Assembly (NCBI RefSeq): GCF_000378065.1
Contig: NZ_KB899149.1
Span: 1-64,000 of the forward strand
Length of the DNA stretch: 64,000 nucleotides
Direction: 5' to 3'
Source of the DNA: Porphyromonas gulae DSM 15663
GTDB lineage: Bacteria; Bacteroidota; Bacteroidia; Bacteroidales; Porphyromonadaceae
Numbering within the stretch: the stretch's first letter is position 1; each line of letters opens with the position of its first letter. The notes under the pieces were generated by a model, which had not been told where the DNA came from, made no database searches, and saw only the letters and a program-made list of their open reading frames with translations. The position numbers and the translations under genes are program-made. This document shows positions 1 through 9,441 of this stretch, piece by piece.

Positions 1-34
1 CCCCCCGACCCGCTTGTCGGAAAAACCCCTTCAT
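1..34 (-). CDS. Possible 5' end of a gene running off the left edge
   Basis: On the minus strand an ATG at 34 opens a frame (MKGFFRQAGRG) that stays open to the window edge. It lies about 37 nt downstream of a good promoter match at 71-100, which is the main reason to list it. Only 11 codons are visible, so no family can be named. The AGG just before the ATG is too close to be a good ribosome binding site. An upstream ATG at 52 stops after three codons. The real start may lie beyond the edge. Confidence 0.25.
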   Translation of the reverse strand, partial: MKGFFRQAGRG

Positions 35-70
35 CCTCGGTCAATCGGTCATCGATCGCTTTTGCGGTCA

Positions 71-100
71 CAAAAGTACTCCTTTTTTCTTTACAACCAA
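71..100 (-). promoter_or_regulatory. Bacteroidota-type promoter facing left
   Basis: Read on the minus strand, TTG (100-98) is followed after exactly 19 nt by TACTTTTG (78-71). This matches the sigma-ABfr consensus TTG-N19-TAnnTTTG. Transcription would begin near 64 and run off the left edge, divergent from pheT. Confidence 0.5.
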
Positions 101-728
101 ATCTTTCAAAATCTTTTTTCCTCGAAAATGCCCACAAAACATGCGGAAAAGGAAAGACATCGCCCATGAGAAAAACCGAAAATACAGGCATATATATAAT
201 ACGGTTCGCGCGCGTAAGAGAGAAAAAGGACTGAAAGAGGAGGAAAATGAGAAGAAGAAAATTTTCTCTGCAAAAAGACTTTTCAGCCGGAAATGTTGGC
301 GGCTGGTCGGGAATAAAGGGCACACCGGGGGAGAGAAGGGTGTCGAAAAAAACAGAGGTTATCAATCGCACAAGCCGAAAATCGAGCCGTAAATCACCCA
401 AATCTCAAACCAAAATCCACCAAAAATGGCGCGAGAATATTTTCGGTCCGGTGCGAGATTTTTTCAACTCCCGCACCAAAACAAAATTTTTCTCAGACCA
501 CGTTTTACAGCCCCAAATACACCGAATTTTTCAAACCAAAATGGATATGACAGAGTCTTTGGGAGAAATGAAAGCAGAGTACTCGGATGGTACAAAGCGG
601 CACAAGACGAACATAAAACAAACACTCCCCAAGAAAAACGCTAAATTTGTGGGCTTACATATAATAATCGCGTTTGAGACCTGACCCATGAGTCTCTGAA
701 GCACATATATAACTAAGGAGTAACAAAG
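101..728. other. Intergenic region upstream of pheT
   Basis: There is no convincing gene in this 0.6 kb. Short open frames (for example 247-684, preceded by GAGGAGG) are rich in Lys, Arg and Ser and run through the dispersed repeat at 428-510, so I treat them as chance. A TAAATTTG at 642-649 could be a -7 element for pheT, but no -33 TTG is at the right distance. AAGGAG at 714-719 is the pheT ribosome binding site. Confidence 0.6.
428..510 (+). repeat. Dispersed palindromic repeat, copy 1
   Basis: This copy begins GGCGCGAGAATATTTTCGG, then has an inner GTGCGAG/CTCCCGCAC hairpin, then ACCAAAACAAAATTTTTC and CCACGTTTTACAG. The same order of blocks occurs at 54170-54270 on this strand and at 23692-23780 and 42281-42362 on the other strand. 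It is the most diverged of the four. It lies upstream of pheT in an otherwise empty region. Confidence 0.7.
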
Positions 729-3188
729 ATGAATATCTCATACAAATGGCTCTTGGAGTACCTGCCTTGCACTCTCTCTCCGCGGGAGATAGCCGATACG
801 CTCACCTCTATCGGACTGGAGACCGGCGGTGTAGAAGAGATCGAAACGATTCGGGGTGGTTTGCGAGGTTTGGTGATCGGCCATGTTCTGACTTGTGAGG
901 AGCACCCGAATTCGGATCATTTGCATATCACCACGGTAGATGTGGGGGCGGATGCCACTTTGCAAATTGTCTGCGGTGCGCCCAATGTAGCCGCAGGACA
1001 AAAGGTGGTAGTGGCAACGGTGGGCACCACGCTCTATCATGGAGAAGAAGAGTTTGCCATCAAGAAGTCCAAGATTCGGGGTGTGGAGAGCTTCGGAATG
1101 ATATGCTCCGAAGTGGAAATCGGTGTAGGCTCGTCGAATGACGGGATTATCGTCCTGCCGAACGATGCATCCGTGGGGATGCCTGCCGCCGAGTACTATC
1201 ATGTAGAAAGTGATTACTGCATAGAAGTGGACATTACGCCCAACCGCGTAGATGCCACTTCGCACTATGGCGTGGCACGCGACTTGGCGGCCAGCCTGAA
1301 ACGGAATGGCATACCTGCAGAACTCAAACTGCCGGAGGTAAATCTGCCGACAGACATCATCGACAGTCGAATAGACGTGAAAGTAGCAGATGCCACAGCT
1401 TGCCCACGCTATCAGGGATTGGTGATCAGAGATATTACGGTAGGAGAAAGCCCCGAATGGCTGCGCAACAGATTGCTGGCGATCGGCCTGCGTCCGATCA
1501 ATAACATCGTAGACATTACGAATTACGTCCTTCATGAGTTTGGCCAACCTCTTCATGCTTTTGATATGGCTTTCATCAAAGGAGATCGAGTTCATGTGCA
1601 GACAGTGGCCGAAGGCACTCCGTTCGTCACACTGGATGGAGTGGAGCGTAAGCTGACGGCCGAGGATCTGATGATATGCGATTCGAACGGCGATCCCATG
1701 TGTGTGGCAGGCGTTTTCGGCGGTCTTCACTCCGGTGTAACGGAAAAGACGAAGGACATATTCCTCGAGAGTGCCAATTTCAACCCGACGATGGTACGCC
1801 GTACGGCTCGTCGCTTGGGTCTCAATACGGACAGTTCTTTCCGCTTCGAGCGCGGACTGGATCCGGAGCGCACGGATTGGGCATTGCGTCGTGCTGCTTC
1901 GCTTATATTGGAGATTACAGGAGGCCGTCTCGGTGGGATGACAGATGTCTATCCCAATCCTCTGAAACCGCACCAAATCTGTTTGTCTTTCGAGAAAGTG
2001 AACAGCGTGATAGGCAGAACGATAGAGCCTGAGACGGTACGGAGCATCCTCGACAGTCTTGAGATTCGCATCAGCAAAGAAGAAGACGGGGTAATGACGT
2101 TGGAAGTACCACGCTATCGTACGGATGTGACCCGGGATGTGGATGTGATCGAAGAGATCATGCGCATCTATGGCTACAACCAAGTGGAGCTGACGGGCTA
2201 TATCCGTGCCAGCTTGGGACACGAGACAGAAACGGATCGTCGCTACAAATGGCAGACAGTCGTATCCGAACAATTGGTCGGAGCCGGTTTCAATGAGATA
2301 CTCAACAATTCGCTTACGGCCGGTTCTTATTACGAAGGCCTTAAGACCCATCCGAGAGAGACGGCCGTGGAGCTGATGAATCCGCTGAGTCAGGAGCTAA
2401 ACTGCATGAGACAGACTCTGCTATTCGGGGGATTGGAGACGCTCAGCCACAACCTCCGTCGTAAGCATCTCTCCCTCTATCTCTTTGAATGGGGTAAATG
2501 CTATCGCTTCCATGCCGCAAAGCGCACGGACGAGACTCCCCTTGCTGCCTATGCAGAGGACGATCGCCTCGGCATTTGGATATGCGGACAACGGGTGCAC
2601 AATAGCTGGGCACACCCCGAAGAACCGACTTCGGTATTTGAACTGAAAGCTGTGGTAGAACAGGTACTTTGCCGCGTAGGGATCGAAACCGGAGCTTATA
2701 CGCTGGAGACAGCTGACAATGATCTGTACGCATCTGCCATGGAGGTCAAGACTCGTTCAGGTAAACTGTTGGGTACATTCGGAACGGTATCAACGGAACT
2801 GATCAAACGCTTCGACATCGAGCAACCCGTTTACTTTGCCGAATTGCTTTGGGATGCCCTCATGAGCGAATCGGCCCGATACAAATTGGAGGCACGCGAT
2901 CTACCTCGCTTCCCCGAAGTAAAGAGGGATCTGGCATTGCTTTTGGACAAGGCTGTTTCCTTTGCCGAAATAGAATCACTGGCTCATGGCTGTGAGAAGA
3001 AACTGCTGCGCAGGGTGGAACTATTCGATGTGTACGAGGGAAAGAACCTGCCTGCCGGAAAGAAGAGTTATGCCGTGAGCTTCTTCCTGCGCAATGATGA
3101 GAAGACGCTTAACGACAAACAGATAGAGGCTATCATGGCTAAGATACGGACGACTCTGGAGCAAAAGCTCGGTGCGCAACTCCGCTGA
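729..3188 (+). CDS. pheT: Phenylalanine--tRNA ligase beta subunit
   Basis: This is the beta subunit of the alpha2-beta2 [16 protein letters not shown] synthetase, which charges tRNA-Phe in the cytoplasm. Its 819 residues match the usual length. Visible parts are the EMAP/tRNA-binding-like domain (about 40-155), the B3/B4 editing region (about 215-395), the B5 domain (about 405-475), the core region (about 480-690) and the C-terminal ferredoxin-fold anticodon-binding domain (about 725-818, starting near LPRFPEVKRDLALLL). The start at 729 is preceded by AAGGAG 9 nt upstream. The alpha subunit gene pheS is not in the window, so the two are not adjacent here. The YebC-type gene follows after 42 nt and is probably cotranscribed. 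A long antisense frame (738-2351) is a shadow. Confidence 0.97.
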   Translation: MNISYKWLLEYLPCTLSPREIADTLTSIGLETGGVEEIETIRGGLRGLVIGHVLTCEEHPNSDHLHITTVDVGADATLQIVCGAPNVAAGQKVVVATVGTTLYHGEEEFAIKKSKIRGVESFGMICSEVEIGVGSSNDGIIVLPNDASVGMPAAEYYHVESDYCIEVDITPNRVDATSHYGVARDLAASLKRNGIPAELKLPEVNLPTDIIDSRIDVKVADATACPRYQGLVIRDITVGESPEWLRNRLLAIGLRPINNIVDITNYVLHEFGQPLHAFDMAFIKGDRVHVQTVAEGTPFVTLDGVERKLTAEDLMICDSNGDPMCVAGVFGGLHSGVTEKTKDIFLESANFNPTMVRRTARRLGLNTDSSFRFERGLDPERTDWALRRAASLILEITGGRLGGMTDVYPNPLKPHQICLSFEKVNSVIGRTIEPETVRSILDSLEIRISKEEDGVMTLEVPRYRTDVTRDVDVIEEIMRIYGYNQVELTGYIRASLGHETETDRRYKWQTVVSEQLVGAGFNEILNNSLTAGSYYEGLKTHPRETAVELMNPLSQELNCMRQTLLFGGLETLSHNLRRKHLSLYLFEWGKCYRFHAAKRTDETPLAAYAEDDRLGIWICGQRVHNSWAHPEEPTSVFELKAVVEQVLCRVGIETGAYTLETADNDLYASAMEVKTRSGKLLGTFGTVSTELIKRFDIEQPVYFAELLWDALMSESARYKLEARDLPRFPEVKRDLALLLDKAVSFAEIESLAHGCEKKLLRRVELFDVYEGKNLPAGKKSYAVSFFLRNDEKTLNDKQIEAIMAKIRTTLEQKLGAQLR

Positions 3189-3230
3189 CAATCAAACGAA
3201 AATCGACAAAATAAGAATCGACATATCATT

Positions 3231-3959
3231 ATGGGACGAGCATTTGAATATCGTAAAGCAAGGAAAATGAAACGCTGGGGCAATATGGCCCGCGTCTTCA
3301 CCAAGTTAGGAAAGGAAATCACCATCGCTGCCAAAGAAGGCGGCCCCGACGTGGAGACCAATCCGCGTCTGCGTATCCTCGTGCAGACAGCCAAGAAGGA
3401 GAACATGCCGAAGGAGAACGTGGAACGCGCCATCAAAAAAGCTACCTCCAAAGACTATACGGACTACAAAGAGATGAACTATGAGGGCTATGGTCCTTAC
3501 GGTATCGCGATCTTCGTGGAGACAGCTACGGACAATACCACACGTACCGTGGCCAATGTACGCAGCTACTTCAACAAACATGGCGGATCGCTCGGTACTT
3601 CCGGCAGCTTGGAATTCCTCTTCCAGCACAAATGCGTATTCCACATCGTCAAGAAAGACGATATGGATCTGGAAAGCCTTGAACTCGAACTGATAGACTA
3701 CGGTGTGGACGAACTGGAAGAGGACGAAAACGAGATCATTCTCTACGGTGACTTTTCGGAGAACTCCAACATCCAGAAATATCTGGAAGATGCAGGCTAT
3801 GAGATCGCTTCGGCCGAATTCGTCCGCATACCCAACGATACGAAAGAGGTGACCGCCGAGCAGCGCGAACAGATCGAGAAGCTCATCGAGCGAATCGAAG
3901 AAGACGAAGACGTGCAAAACGTCTTCCACAACATGAAGGAAGAGGAGGGCGAGGAGTAA
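3231..3959 (+). CDS. YebC/PmpR/TACO1-family translation or transcription factor
   Basis: The 242-residue product starts with the family signature MGRAFEYRKARKMKRWGNMA and keeps the conserved ENMPKENVERAIKKA and YEGYGPYGIAIFVE segments. The family includes PmpR-type regulators and the mitochondrial translational activator TACO1; YebC proteins have been linked to relief of ribosome stalling at proline stretches. The C-terminus is very acidic (EEDEDVQNVFHNMKEEEGEE), as is usual in this branch. The gene begins 42 nt after pheT without a strong ribosome binding site and may be read from the same transcript. The molecular role in this organism is inferred from family only. Confidence 0.93.
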   Translation: MGRAFEYRKARKMKRWGNMARVFTKLGKEITIAAKEGGPDVETNPRLRILVQTAKKENMPKENVERAIKKATSKDYTDYKEMNYEGYGPYGIAIFVETATDNTTRTVANVRSYFNKHGGSLGTSGSLEFLFQHKCVFHIVKKDDMDLESLELELIDYGVDELEEDENEIILYGDFSENSNIQKYLEDAGYEIASAEFVRIPNDTKEVTAEQREQIEKLIERIEEDEDVQNVFHNMKEEEGEE

Positions 3960-4054
3960 TCCACTCAAGCCCTATTCCCTCTATCCTCTTCTCTTCTTAC
4001 CCGTAACCTCTCTAAGCGGAGTACTTTGACGCTGAGATGGCGGTGTGTCATAAT

Positions 4055-4111
4055 GCGCAAATTACTGCGTTGCGCGACATTCGGCTTCAGTCACGTACTT
4101 CACAGTACGCT
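4055..4111. repeat. Pair of short inverted repeats between yebC-type gene and mutS
   Basis: GCGCAA (4055-4060) pairs with TTGCGC (about 4073-4078), and CGTACT pairs with AGTACG around a TCAC loop (about 4095-4110). They lie just upstream of the hairpin repeat at 4127-4197 and may belong to the same longer element. No gene is visible in the 303 nt between 3960 and 4262. Confidence 0.45.
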
Positions 4112-4126
4112 CCTTTCAGCCTCAGT

Positions 4127-4197
4127 GCCTTGTACTTTAGGCATTCTTACGTACCTAAAAGGGAGCTGTGCCAAGAATGAATTTTGACACAGTCCCC
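4127..4197 (+). repeat. Hairpin repeat, copy A (terminator-like)
   Basis: This 71-nt element contains CATTCTTACGTACC followed by a hairpin with stem strands around GGGAGCTGTGCCAAG and TTTGACACAGTCCCC and loop AATGAA. The second half closely resembles 20987-21059 after phoU. It lies downstream of the yebC-type gene and could end its transcript, though no T-run follows. Confidence 0.6.
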
Positions 4198-4262
4198 GTC
4201 AAGCTCTCCGGGGACAATGTGCTTCGCTTGCGTTTTTTCTTATCCAATCAACTTTTTTCACG

Positions 4263-6938
4263 ATGGCAAAGCCTGTGGTAGAAACGCCTTTGATGCGCCA
4301 ATACTTTCAGATCAAGCAAAAACACCCCGATGCTATCCTGCTGTTCAGGGTGGGAGATTTCTACGAAACATTTTCGGAGGATGCCATCGTGGCTTCCGAG
4401 ATCTTGGGGATAACGCTGACACGGCGCGCCAACGGTGCTGCCCAGTTTGTCGAATTGGCCGGCTTTCCTCATCATGCGCTGGATACCTATCTGCCCAAAT
4501 TGGTACGAGCCGGCAAGCGCGTGGCCATATGCGACCAACTGGAAGATCCGAAAAAGACCAAAACGCTGGTCAAACGAGGCATTACCGAGCTGGTCACTCC
4601 CGGCGTATCGACCAACGACAATGTGCTCTCTCATAAGGAGAACAATTTCCTTGCAGCCATCTCCTGCGGCAAGGAGGTCTTCGGTATTTCTCTTCTGGAC
4701 ATATCCACCGGCGAATTTATGGCCGGACAAGGCAATGCCGACTATGTGGAAAAACTCCTGACCAACTACCGCCCGAAGGAAATCCTCGTGGAACGGTCGG
4801 AGCGGTCTCGCTTCAACGATCTCTTCCACTGGAGCGGATTTATCTTCGACATGGAGGACTGGGCTTTCTCCTCGGAGAACAATCGACTACGCGTACTCAA
4901 GCACTTTGACCTGAAAAGCCTCAAAGGTTTCGGGCTGGAAGAGCTTTCGATAGCCGTAACGGCAGCCGGAGCCGTGCTGAACTATCTCGATCTGACACAG
5001 CACCATCAGCTACAACACATCACTTCGCTGAGCCGACTGGATGAAAACCGGTATGTACGCTTGGATAAGTTCACCGTCCGAAGCCTGGAATTGCTTAGCC
5101 CGATGAACGAAGGAGGCAAGAGCCTGCTCGACATCATCGACCATACGATAACGCCTATGGGAGCAAGGCGTATGCGACAATGGATCGTATTTCCACTCAA
5201 AGATCCTGCACGCATACAAGCCCGACAGCGAGTGGTGGAGTTTTTCTTCCGACATCCTGAAGAGCGAGCCACCATTGCCGAACACCTGACAGAGATAGGC
5301 GACTTGGAGCGTTTGGTGACGAAAGGTGCCATGGGACGCATTTCGCCGCGAGAGATGGTACAGCTACGCGTTGCCCTGCAGGCACTCGAACCAATCAAAG
5401 AAGTTTGTACCCAAGCAGATGAAGAGAATCTGCGCGCACTGGGAGAAAAGTTGGAACTGTGTACAGAACTACGCGATAGGATATTGCGTGAGGTGATGCC
5501 GGACGCTCCGGCCGCTCTCGGTCGCGGTCCCGTCATCGCACATGGTGTCGATGCCACGCTCGACGAACTGCGCGCACTGGCATACAGCGGCAAAGATTAC
5601 CTGATCAAACTACAGCAGCAGGAAATAGAGCGAACGGGAATACCCAGTCTCAAAGTAGCTTACAACAATGTATTCGGCTACTATATCGAAGTGCGCAACA
5701 CGCACAAGGACAAGGTGCCGGCCGAGTGGATCCGCAAGCAAACGCTCGTCAGTGCCGAACGGTATATTACGGAAGAACTGAAAGAGTACGAAACGAAAAT
5801 ACTCGGAGCCGAAGAGAAAATAGCCGCCCTCGAAGGACAGCTATACGCCCTGCTTGTAGCCGAGCTGCAGCGATACGTGGCTCCTCTGCAACGGGACAGT
5901 CAGGCGGTGGCTTCTCTGGATTGTCTCCTCTCCTTTGCCGAGTCGGCACGCCGCTACAGATTTATCTGCCCTGTAGTGGACGAGAGCTTTACCATCGACA
6001 TCAAAGCCGGCCGCCACCCCGTCATCGAACAGCAGCTGCCGGCCGATGAACCTTATATCGCCAACGATATTTATTTGGACACAGACCGCCAGCAAGTCAT
6101 CATCGTCACCGGCCCCAATATGAGCGGTAAGTCCGCTCTGCTCAGGCAGACGGCCCTGATCTCTCTGATGGCACAGATCGGCTCCTTCGTACCGGCCGAA
6201 AGTGCACGTATCGGCATGGTGGACAGCATTTTCACACGGGTGGGAGCTTCGGATAACATCTCCATGGGCGAATCCACCTTCATGGTCGAAATGCAGGAAG
6301 CCTCCAATATTCTGAATAACCTCACACCCCGCAGTCTGGTACTATTCGATGAATTAGGGCGTGGCACCAGTACCTACGACGGTATCTCCATAGCCTGGTC
6401 TATCGTGGAGTACATCCATGACAATCCCAAAGCGCATCCACGCACCCTCTTCGCCACACACTACCACGAGCTGAACGAGCTGGAAGGGCAACTCGATCGG
6501 GTACACAACTTCAATGTATCGGCTCGCGAAGTGGACGGCAAGATGCTATTTCTTCGCAAATTGGAGCCGGGCGGCAGTGCACACAGCTTCGGCATTCAGG
6601 TAGCCCGTCTCGGCGGCATGCCACCTCATATCGTACAGCGAGCTACGGACATATTGCATCGGCTCGAACAAGAAAGGGAGAGAATAGAGGGAGAAGAGCC
6701 GAAAACCAAAGACACCAAACGAGGCCCTTCCGAAAAGGTAAAAAATGCATCGCCCACGCTTCCCCGGGACGAAAAAGGCAGGAGCATCGACGGCTATCAA
6801 CTTAGCTTTTTCCAGCTCGACGATCCCGTCCTGTCCCAAATCAGAGAGGAGATCCTCGACCTGAACATCGACAACCTCACCCCCTTGGAGGCCCTCAATA
6901 AGCTAAACGACATCAAACGAATCCTCCGCGGATACTGA
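4263..6938 (+). CDS. mutS: DNA mismatch repair ATPase MutS
   Basis: MutS recognises mismatches and small loops and starts mismatch repair. The 891-residue protein has the mismatch-contacting Phe-X-Glu as F33-Y34-E35 in GDFYETF, followed by the connector, lever and clamp domains. The C-terminal ATPase has Walker A GPNMSGKS near 617 and Walker [17 protein letters not shown] near 692. The last about 50 residues (from LSFFQLDD) form the usual C-terminal helical region. A charged, Lys/Glu-rich linker lies around 805-840. A weak AAC/TTTT leader and no clear ribosome binding site precede the ATG at 4263. The gene is followed by almost 1 kb without genes. Confidence 0.97.
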   Translation: MAKPVVETPLMRQYFQIKQKHPDAILLFRVGDFYETFSEDAIVASEILGITLTRRANGAAQFVELAGFPHHALDTYLPKLVRAGKRVAICDQLEDPKKTKTLVKRGITELVTPGVSTNDNVLSHKENNFLAAISCGKEVFGISLLDISTGEFMAGQGNADYVEKLLTNYRPKEILVERSERSRFNDLFHWSGFIFDMEDWAFSSENNRLRVLKHFDLKSLKGFGLEELSIAVTAAGAVLNYLDLTQHHQLQHITSLSRLDENRYVRLDKFTVRSLELLSPMNEGGKSLLDIIDHTITPMGARRMRQWIVFPLKDPARIQARQRVVEFFFRHPEERATIAEHLTEIGDLERLVTKGAMGRISPREMVQLRVALQALEPIKEVCTQADEENLRALGEKLELCTELRDRILREVMPDAPAALGRGPVIAHGVDATLDELRALAYSGKDYLIKLQQQEIERTGIPSLKVAYNNVFGYYIEVRNTHKDKVPAEWIRKQTLVSAERYITEELKEYETKILGAEEKIAALEGQLYALLVAELQRYVAPLQRDSQAVASLDCLLSFAESARRYRFICPVVDESFTIDIKAGRHPVIEQQLPADEPYIANDIYLDTDRQQVIIVTGPNMSGKSALLRQTALISLMAQIGSFVPAESARIGMVDSIFTRVGASDNISMGESTFMVEMQEASNILNNLTPRSLVLFDELGRGTSTYDGISIAWSIVEYIHDNPKAHPRTLFATHYHELNELEGQLDRVHNFNVSAREVDGKMLFLRKLEPGGSAHSFGIQVARLGGMPPHIVQRATDILHRLEQERERIEGEEPKTKDTKRGPSEKVKNASPTLPRDEKGRSIDGYQLSFFQLDDPVLSQIREEILDLNIDNLTPLEALNKLNDIKRILRGY

Positions 6939-7114
6939 TACGGCTGTAAAAGCCGGCACCTCGTCCGATAGTCCAAACGGTGTGACAGGCTAAAAACTCA
7001 AGCCAAAAAAGTTTTCAACAACGAAGACGAACTTGGAATCATTCCAAATAAGCATCTAAAAGGAAGCTGGATTCAATCTAAAAAGGGAAGAAAATCCAAC
7101 TAAATGAAGTACAG

Positions 7115-7222
7115 GAATGATCTGTGTATAAATGAAATTCGATTTATATACAGATCATTTTCGTTTTATATATAAATCGTTTTCTATTTGTATATAAATC
7201 GTACCTGATTTATATATAGTTC
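7115..7222. repeat. AT-rich tandem repeat of about 22 bp, five degenerate units
   Basis: Units built on GATTTATATAnAnATC recur at intervals of about 22 nt: near 7119, 7141, 7163, 7185 and 7207. The first two form an inverted repeat, GATCTGTGTATAAAT against ATTTATATACAGATC. P. gingivalis is known to carry MITE-borne minisatellites (the BrickBuilt elements) with units of similar size; whether this tract belongs to them cannot be decided from the window. Confidence 0.7.
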
Positions 7223-7261
7223 GGACGGCTCAAAAGGCCGATTCACGAGCTTACAAAAAAG

Positions 7262-7302
7262 AGGCACGCACTTGATTCGTAGATGAATCGAGTGCGTGCC
7301 TT
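7262..7302. terminator. Strong hairpin, possible bidirectional terminator
   Basis: AGGCACGCACT and its complement AGTGCGTGCCT enclose a second stem GATTC/GAATC with loop GTAGAT. An A-run (AAAAAAGA) lies before it and only a short T stretch after, so it would terminate better on the minus strand. It is over 320 nt from the mutS stop. Confidence 0.6.
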
Positions 7303-7787
7303 ATCTGTTTGATGGAGATTGGGAAAGCTTTATCTCTCTTTACTTCATAATAGGAAAGGCTGTCCGACCGGTTCAAAAACCCTGAATATCGAATAAGCAA
7401 ATGGCAGAAAGGGCTCTACCATCGACCGTTTGCACATTAGGATGAAGTCGGAGTACATATACATATCGTTTGATGATTCGTCAATACAAATTCTATTCAC
7501 ACGACAAGATCTATCTGTTATACAGATATTTACCTTCAAGCGAAAGGCTTTGTCGGTGTGCAAATGTAATCAAAAAGCCGAAGCCGAATGAATCGCAAAC
7601 ATTCGCATCCTACCGCTATGCCCTCGGGGGAAGAATACATCCTTATGATTTTGATCCCCTTCTTGTTGGAAATCGACCGACCAACATTTAGAAAACCTAC
7701 TTGGTTAATTTTCTAACTCGAAACACTTGGTATAAAATCCCTTGCATTTTTTCACTGTTGGATTTTTATTTATCAGCCGCATTTCCT

Positions 7788-7795
7788 TACCTTTG
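7788..7795 (+). promoter_or_regulatory. -7 element of the efflux operon promoter
   Basis: TACCTTTG matches TAnnTTTG. The -33 position has TTA in place of TTG. Transcription would start near 7802, giving a leader of about 85 nt before the ATG at 7887. Confidence 0.5.
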
Positions 7796-7886
7796 GGACG
7801 AAGTTCGAAGAAGAATAGATGGGGGCACGGTAGGAACTATCCGATCGAAACCCCTTTTTTGCGATAGAGACAAATAAGACTCAGGT

Positions 7887-9392
7887 ATGAAACGATTGAT
7901 TACCGCATGCGTTTTGGCGTGCTCCTTGTGGCCTGTATATGGGCAAAGAGTACTGAGCGTGAACGAATGCCGGCGCCTCGCTCTCGAGCACAACAGAGAC
8001 TTGGCCATAAGTCGCGAGAAGATAAATGCGGCTACCAGTACTCGCAAAGCCGCTTTCACCAGCTACCTGCCCGAGATCTCGGCCACAGGTACCTATCTGC
8101 ACAACCAAAAGGAAGTATCACTACTGAGCGACGAGCAGAAGCACAAGCTCCAGAATCTCGGCACCGACCTTGTCACAGCCGTAGGCCAGAATCCTTACAT
8201 CACGACGGCCATTCAGTCCATCCTCGCCCAGCATCCCGATTTGGCTCCCCTTATCGGATCCATGATGCCGCAGATAGCCGCCCAGACGAGTCAGGGGCTT
8301 AATGCCTTCGGCACACACCTTGTCGATGCCCTCCGTACCGACACTCGGAACGTCTATGCCGGTGTACTGACCCTGACCCAACCGCTGTACGTAGGCGGCA
8401 AGATATATGCCTACAATCGCATCACGCGCTATGCAGAAGAGATAGCACACTGGCAGCACAAGACCGGACAGCAGGATGTGATCCTCGCCACCGACCAAGC
8501 CTATTGGCAGGTAGTTTCCCTGGCCAATAAGCACCGCCTTGCCGTGAGCTATCTGGAGTTGCTGACGAAGCTCGACAACGATGTTCAGAAGCTCATCAAG
8601 GAGGGATTGGCCACCCGTGCCGACGGTCTCAACGTATCGGTAAAAGTGAACGAAGCGGAGATGACGCTCGCCAAGGTAGAGGACGGGCTTAGCCTCTCGC
8701 GCATGCTCCTGTGCCAAACGATAGGACTACCCCTGGAAGAGAAGATCGTCCTCGCAGACGAAGGGCAAGAAGAACTGCCGACAGCCATTGCTCCGGCAGA
8801 GGCCGACCTGCAATATACGCTCGACAACCGCCCCGAACTCAAGAGCCTCGCCCTGTTAGAGCAAATCTCCAAACAGAAGATACGGCTTACACGGTCGGAA
8901 TATCTGCCTTCGCTGGCTTTCGTGGGCAACTATATAGTGACTAATCCGTCCTCCTTCAACGGCTTCGAGAACAAATTCGGAGGCATGTGGAATGTGGGTG
9001 TGATGCTCAAGGTTCCCATCTGGCACTGGGGACAAGGCACGCATAAGGTAAGAGCGGCCAAAGCGGAAGCTCGCATCGCAGCCCAACAGCTTGCCAAAGC
9101 ACGCGAAAGCATCGAGCTGCAGCTCTCCCAAAGTGTCCTCAAAGTACGGGAGGCAGGCAAACGCCTTGTCATGGCCACGAAGAATATGGAGAAAGCAGAA
9201 GAAAACCTGCGCTATGCCAATGTAGGTTTTCGTGAGGGCATCATAACGGCCTCCAACGTACTGGAAGCGCAGACGGCATGGCTATCGGCCCGGTCTGCAA
9301 AGATCGATGCACAGATCGATGTGAAACTGACCGAACTGATGCTGCGCAAGGCTTCGGGACACCTCTCTCCGGAAGAAGTCGTTTCGGAATGA
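7887..9392 (+). CDS. TolC-family outer-membrane efflux protein
   Basis: This outer-membrane channel would form the exit duct of the exporter encoded by the next three genes. The 501 residues begin with a signal peptide ending near VYGQ. Two repeats of the outer-membrane efflux protein family follow, with long coiled-coil helices (for example about 370-440, rich in Ala, Lys and Glu). An insertion at about 75-150, rich in Ala and Gln, lengthens the first repeat compared with E. coli TolC. The HlyD-type adaptor starts 49 nt later and the four genes form one operon. The substrate is unknown. Confidence 0.92.
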   Translation: MKRLITACVLACSLWPVYGQRVLSVNECRRLALEHNRDLAISREKINAATSTRKAAFTSYLPEISATGTYLHNQKEVSLLSDEQKHKLQNLGTDLVTAVGQNPYITTAIQSILAQHPDLAPLIGSMMPQIAAQTSQGLNAFGTHLVDALRTDTRNVYAGVLTLTQPLYVGGKIYAYNRITRYAEEIAHWQHKTGQQDVILATDQAYWQVVSLANKHRLAVSYLELLTKLDNDVQKLIKEGLATRADGLNVSVKVNEAEMTLAKVEDGLSLSRMLLCQTIGLPLEEKIVLADEGQEELPTAIAPAEADLQYTLDNRPELKSLALLEQISKQKIRLTRSEYLPSLAFVGNYIVTNPSSFNGFENKFGGMWNVGVMLKVPIWHWGQGTHKVRAAKAEARIAAQQLAKARESIELQLSQSVLKVREAGKRLVMATKNMEKAEENLRYANVGFREGIITASNVLEAQTAWLSARSAKIDAQIDVKLTELMLRKASGHLSPEEVVSE

Positions 9393-9441
9393 TACCGTTT
9401 TTCCTTATTTCGTTATTCATCTGATCAAACATATTATCATT

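Larger units (their letters stand above)
6939..7886. other. Long non-coding interval between mutS and the efflux operon
   Basis: No gene is supported in these 948 nt. They hold an AT-rich tandem repeat (7115-7222), a strong hairpin (7262-7302) and a promoter for the efflux operon (7788-7795). Frames at 7470-7691 (+) and 7345-7563 (-) lack ribosome binding sites and recognisable sequence. Confidence 0.6.

Noticed and set aside
247-684. 145-residue frame preceded by GAGGAGG
   Set aside because: It reads through the dispersed repeat at 428-510 and is low in complexity; the GAGGAGG lies in a purine-rich tract.
738-2351. 537-residue open frame on the minus strand opposite pheT
   Set aside because: It lies entirely antisense to the conserved pheT coding sequence, has no ribosome binding site and a composition rich in His, Cys and Arg.
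7115-7222. CRISPR-like array
   Set aside because: The units are contiguous and degenerate with no unique spacers.
7470-7691. 73-residue frame behind mutS
   Set aside because: No ribosome binding site, no recognisable sequence, and it lies in the repeat-rich spacer.
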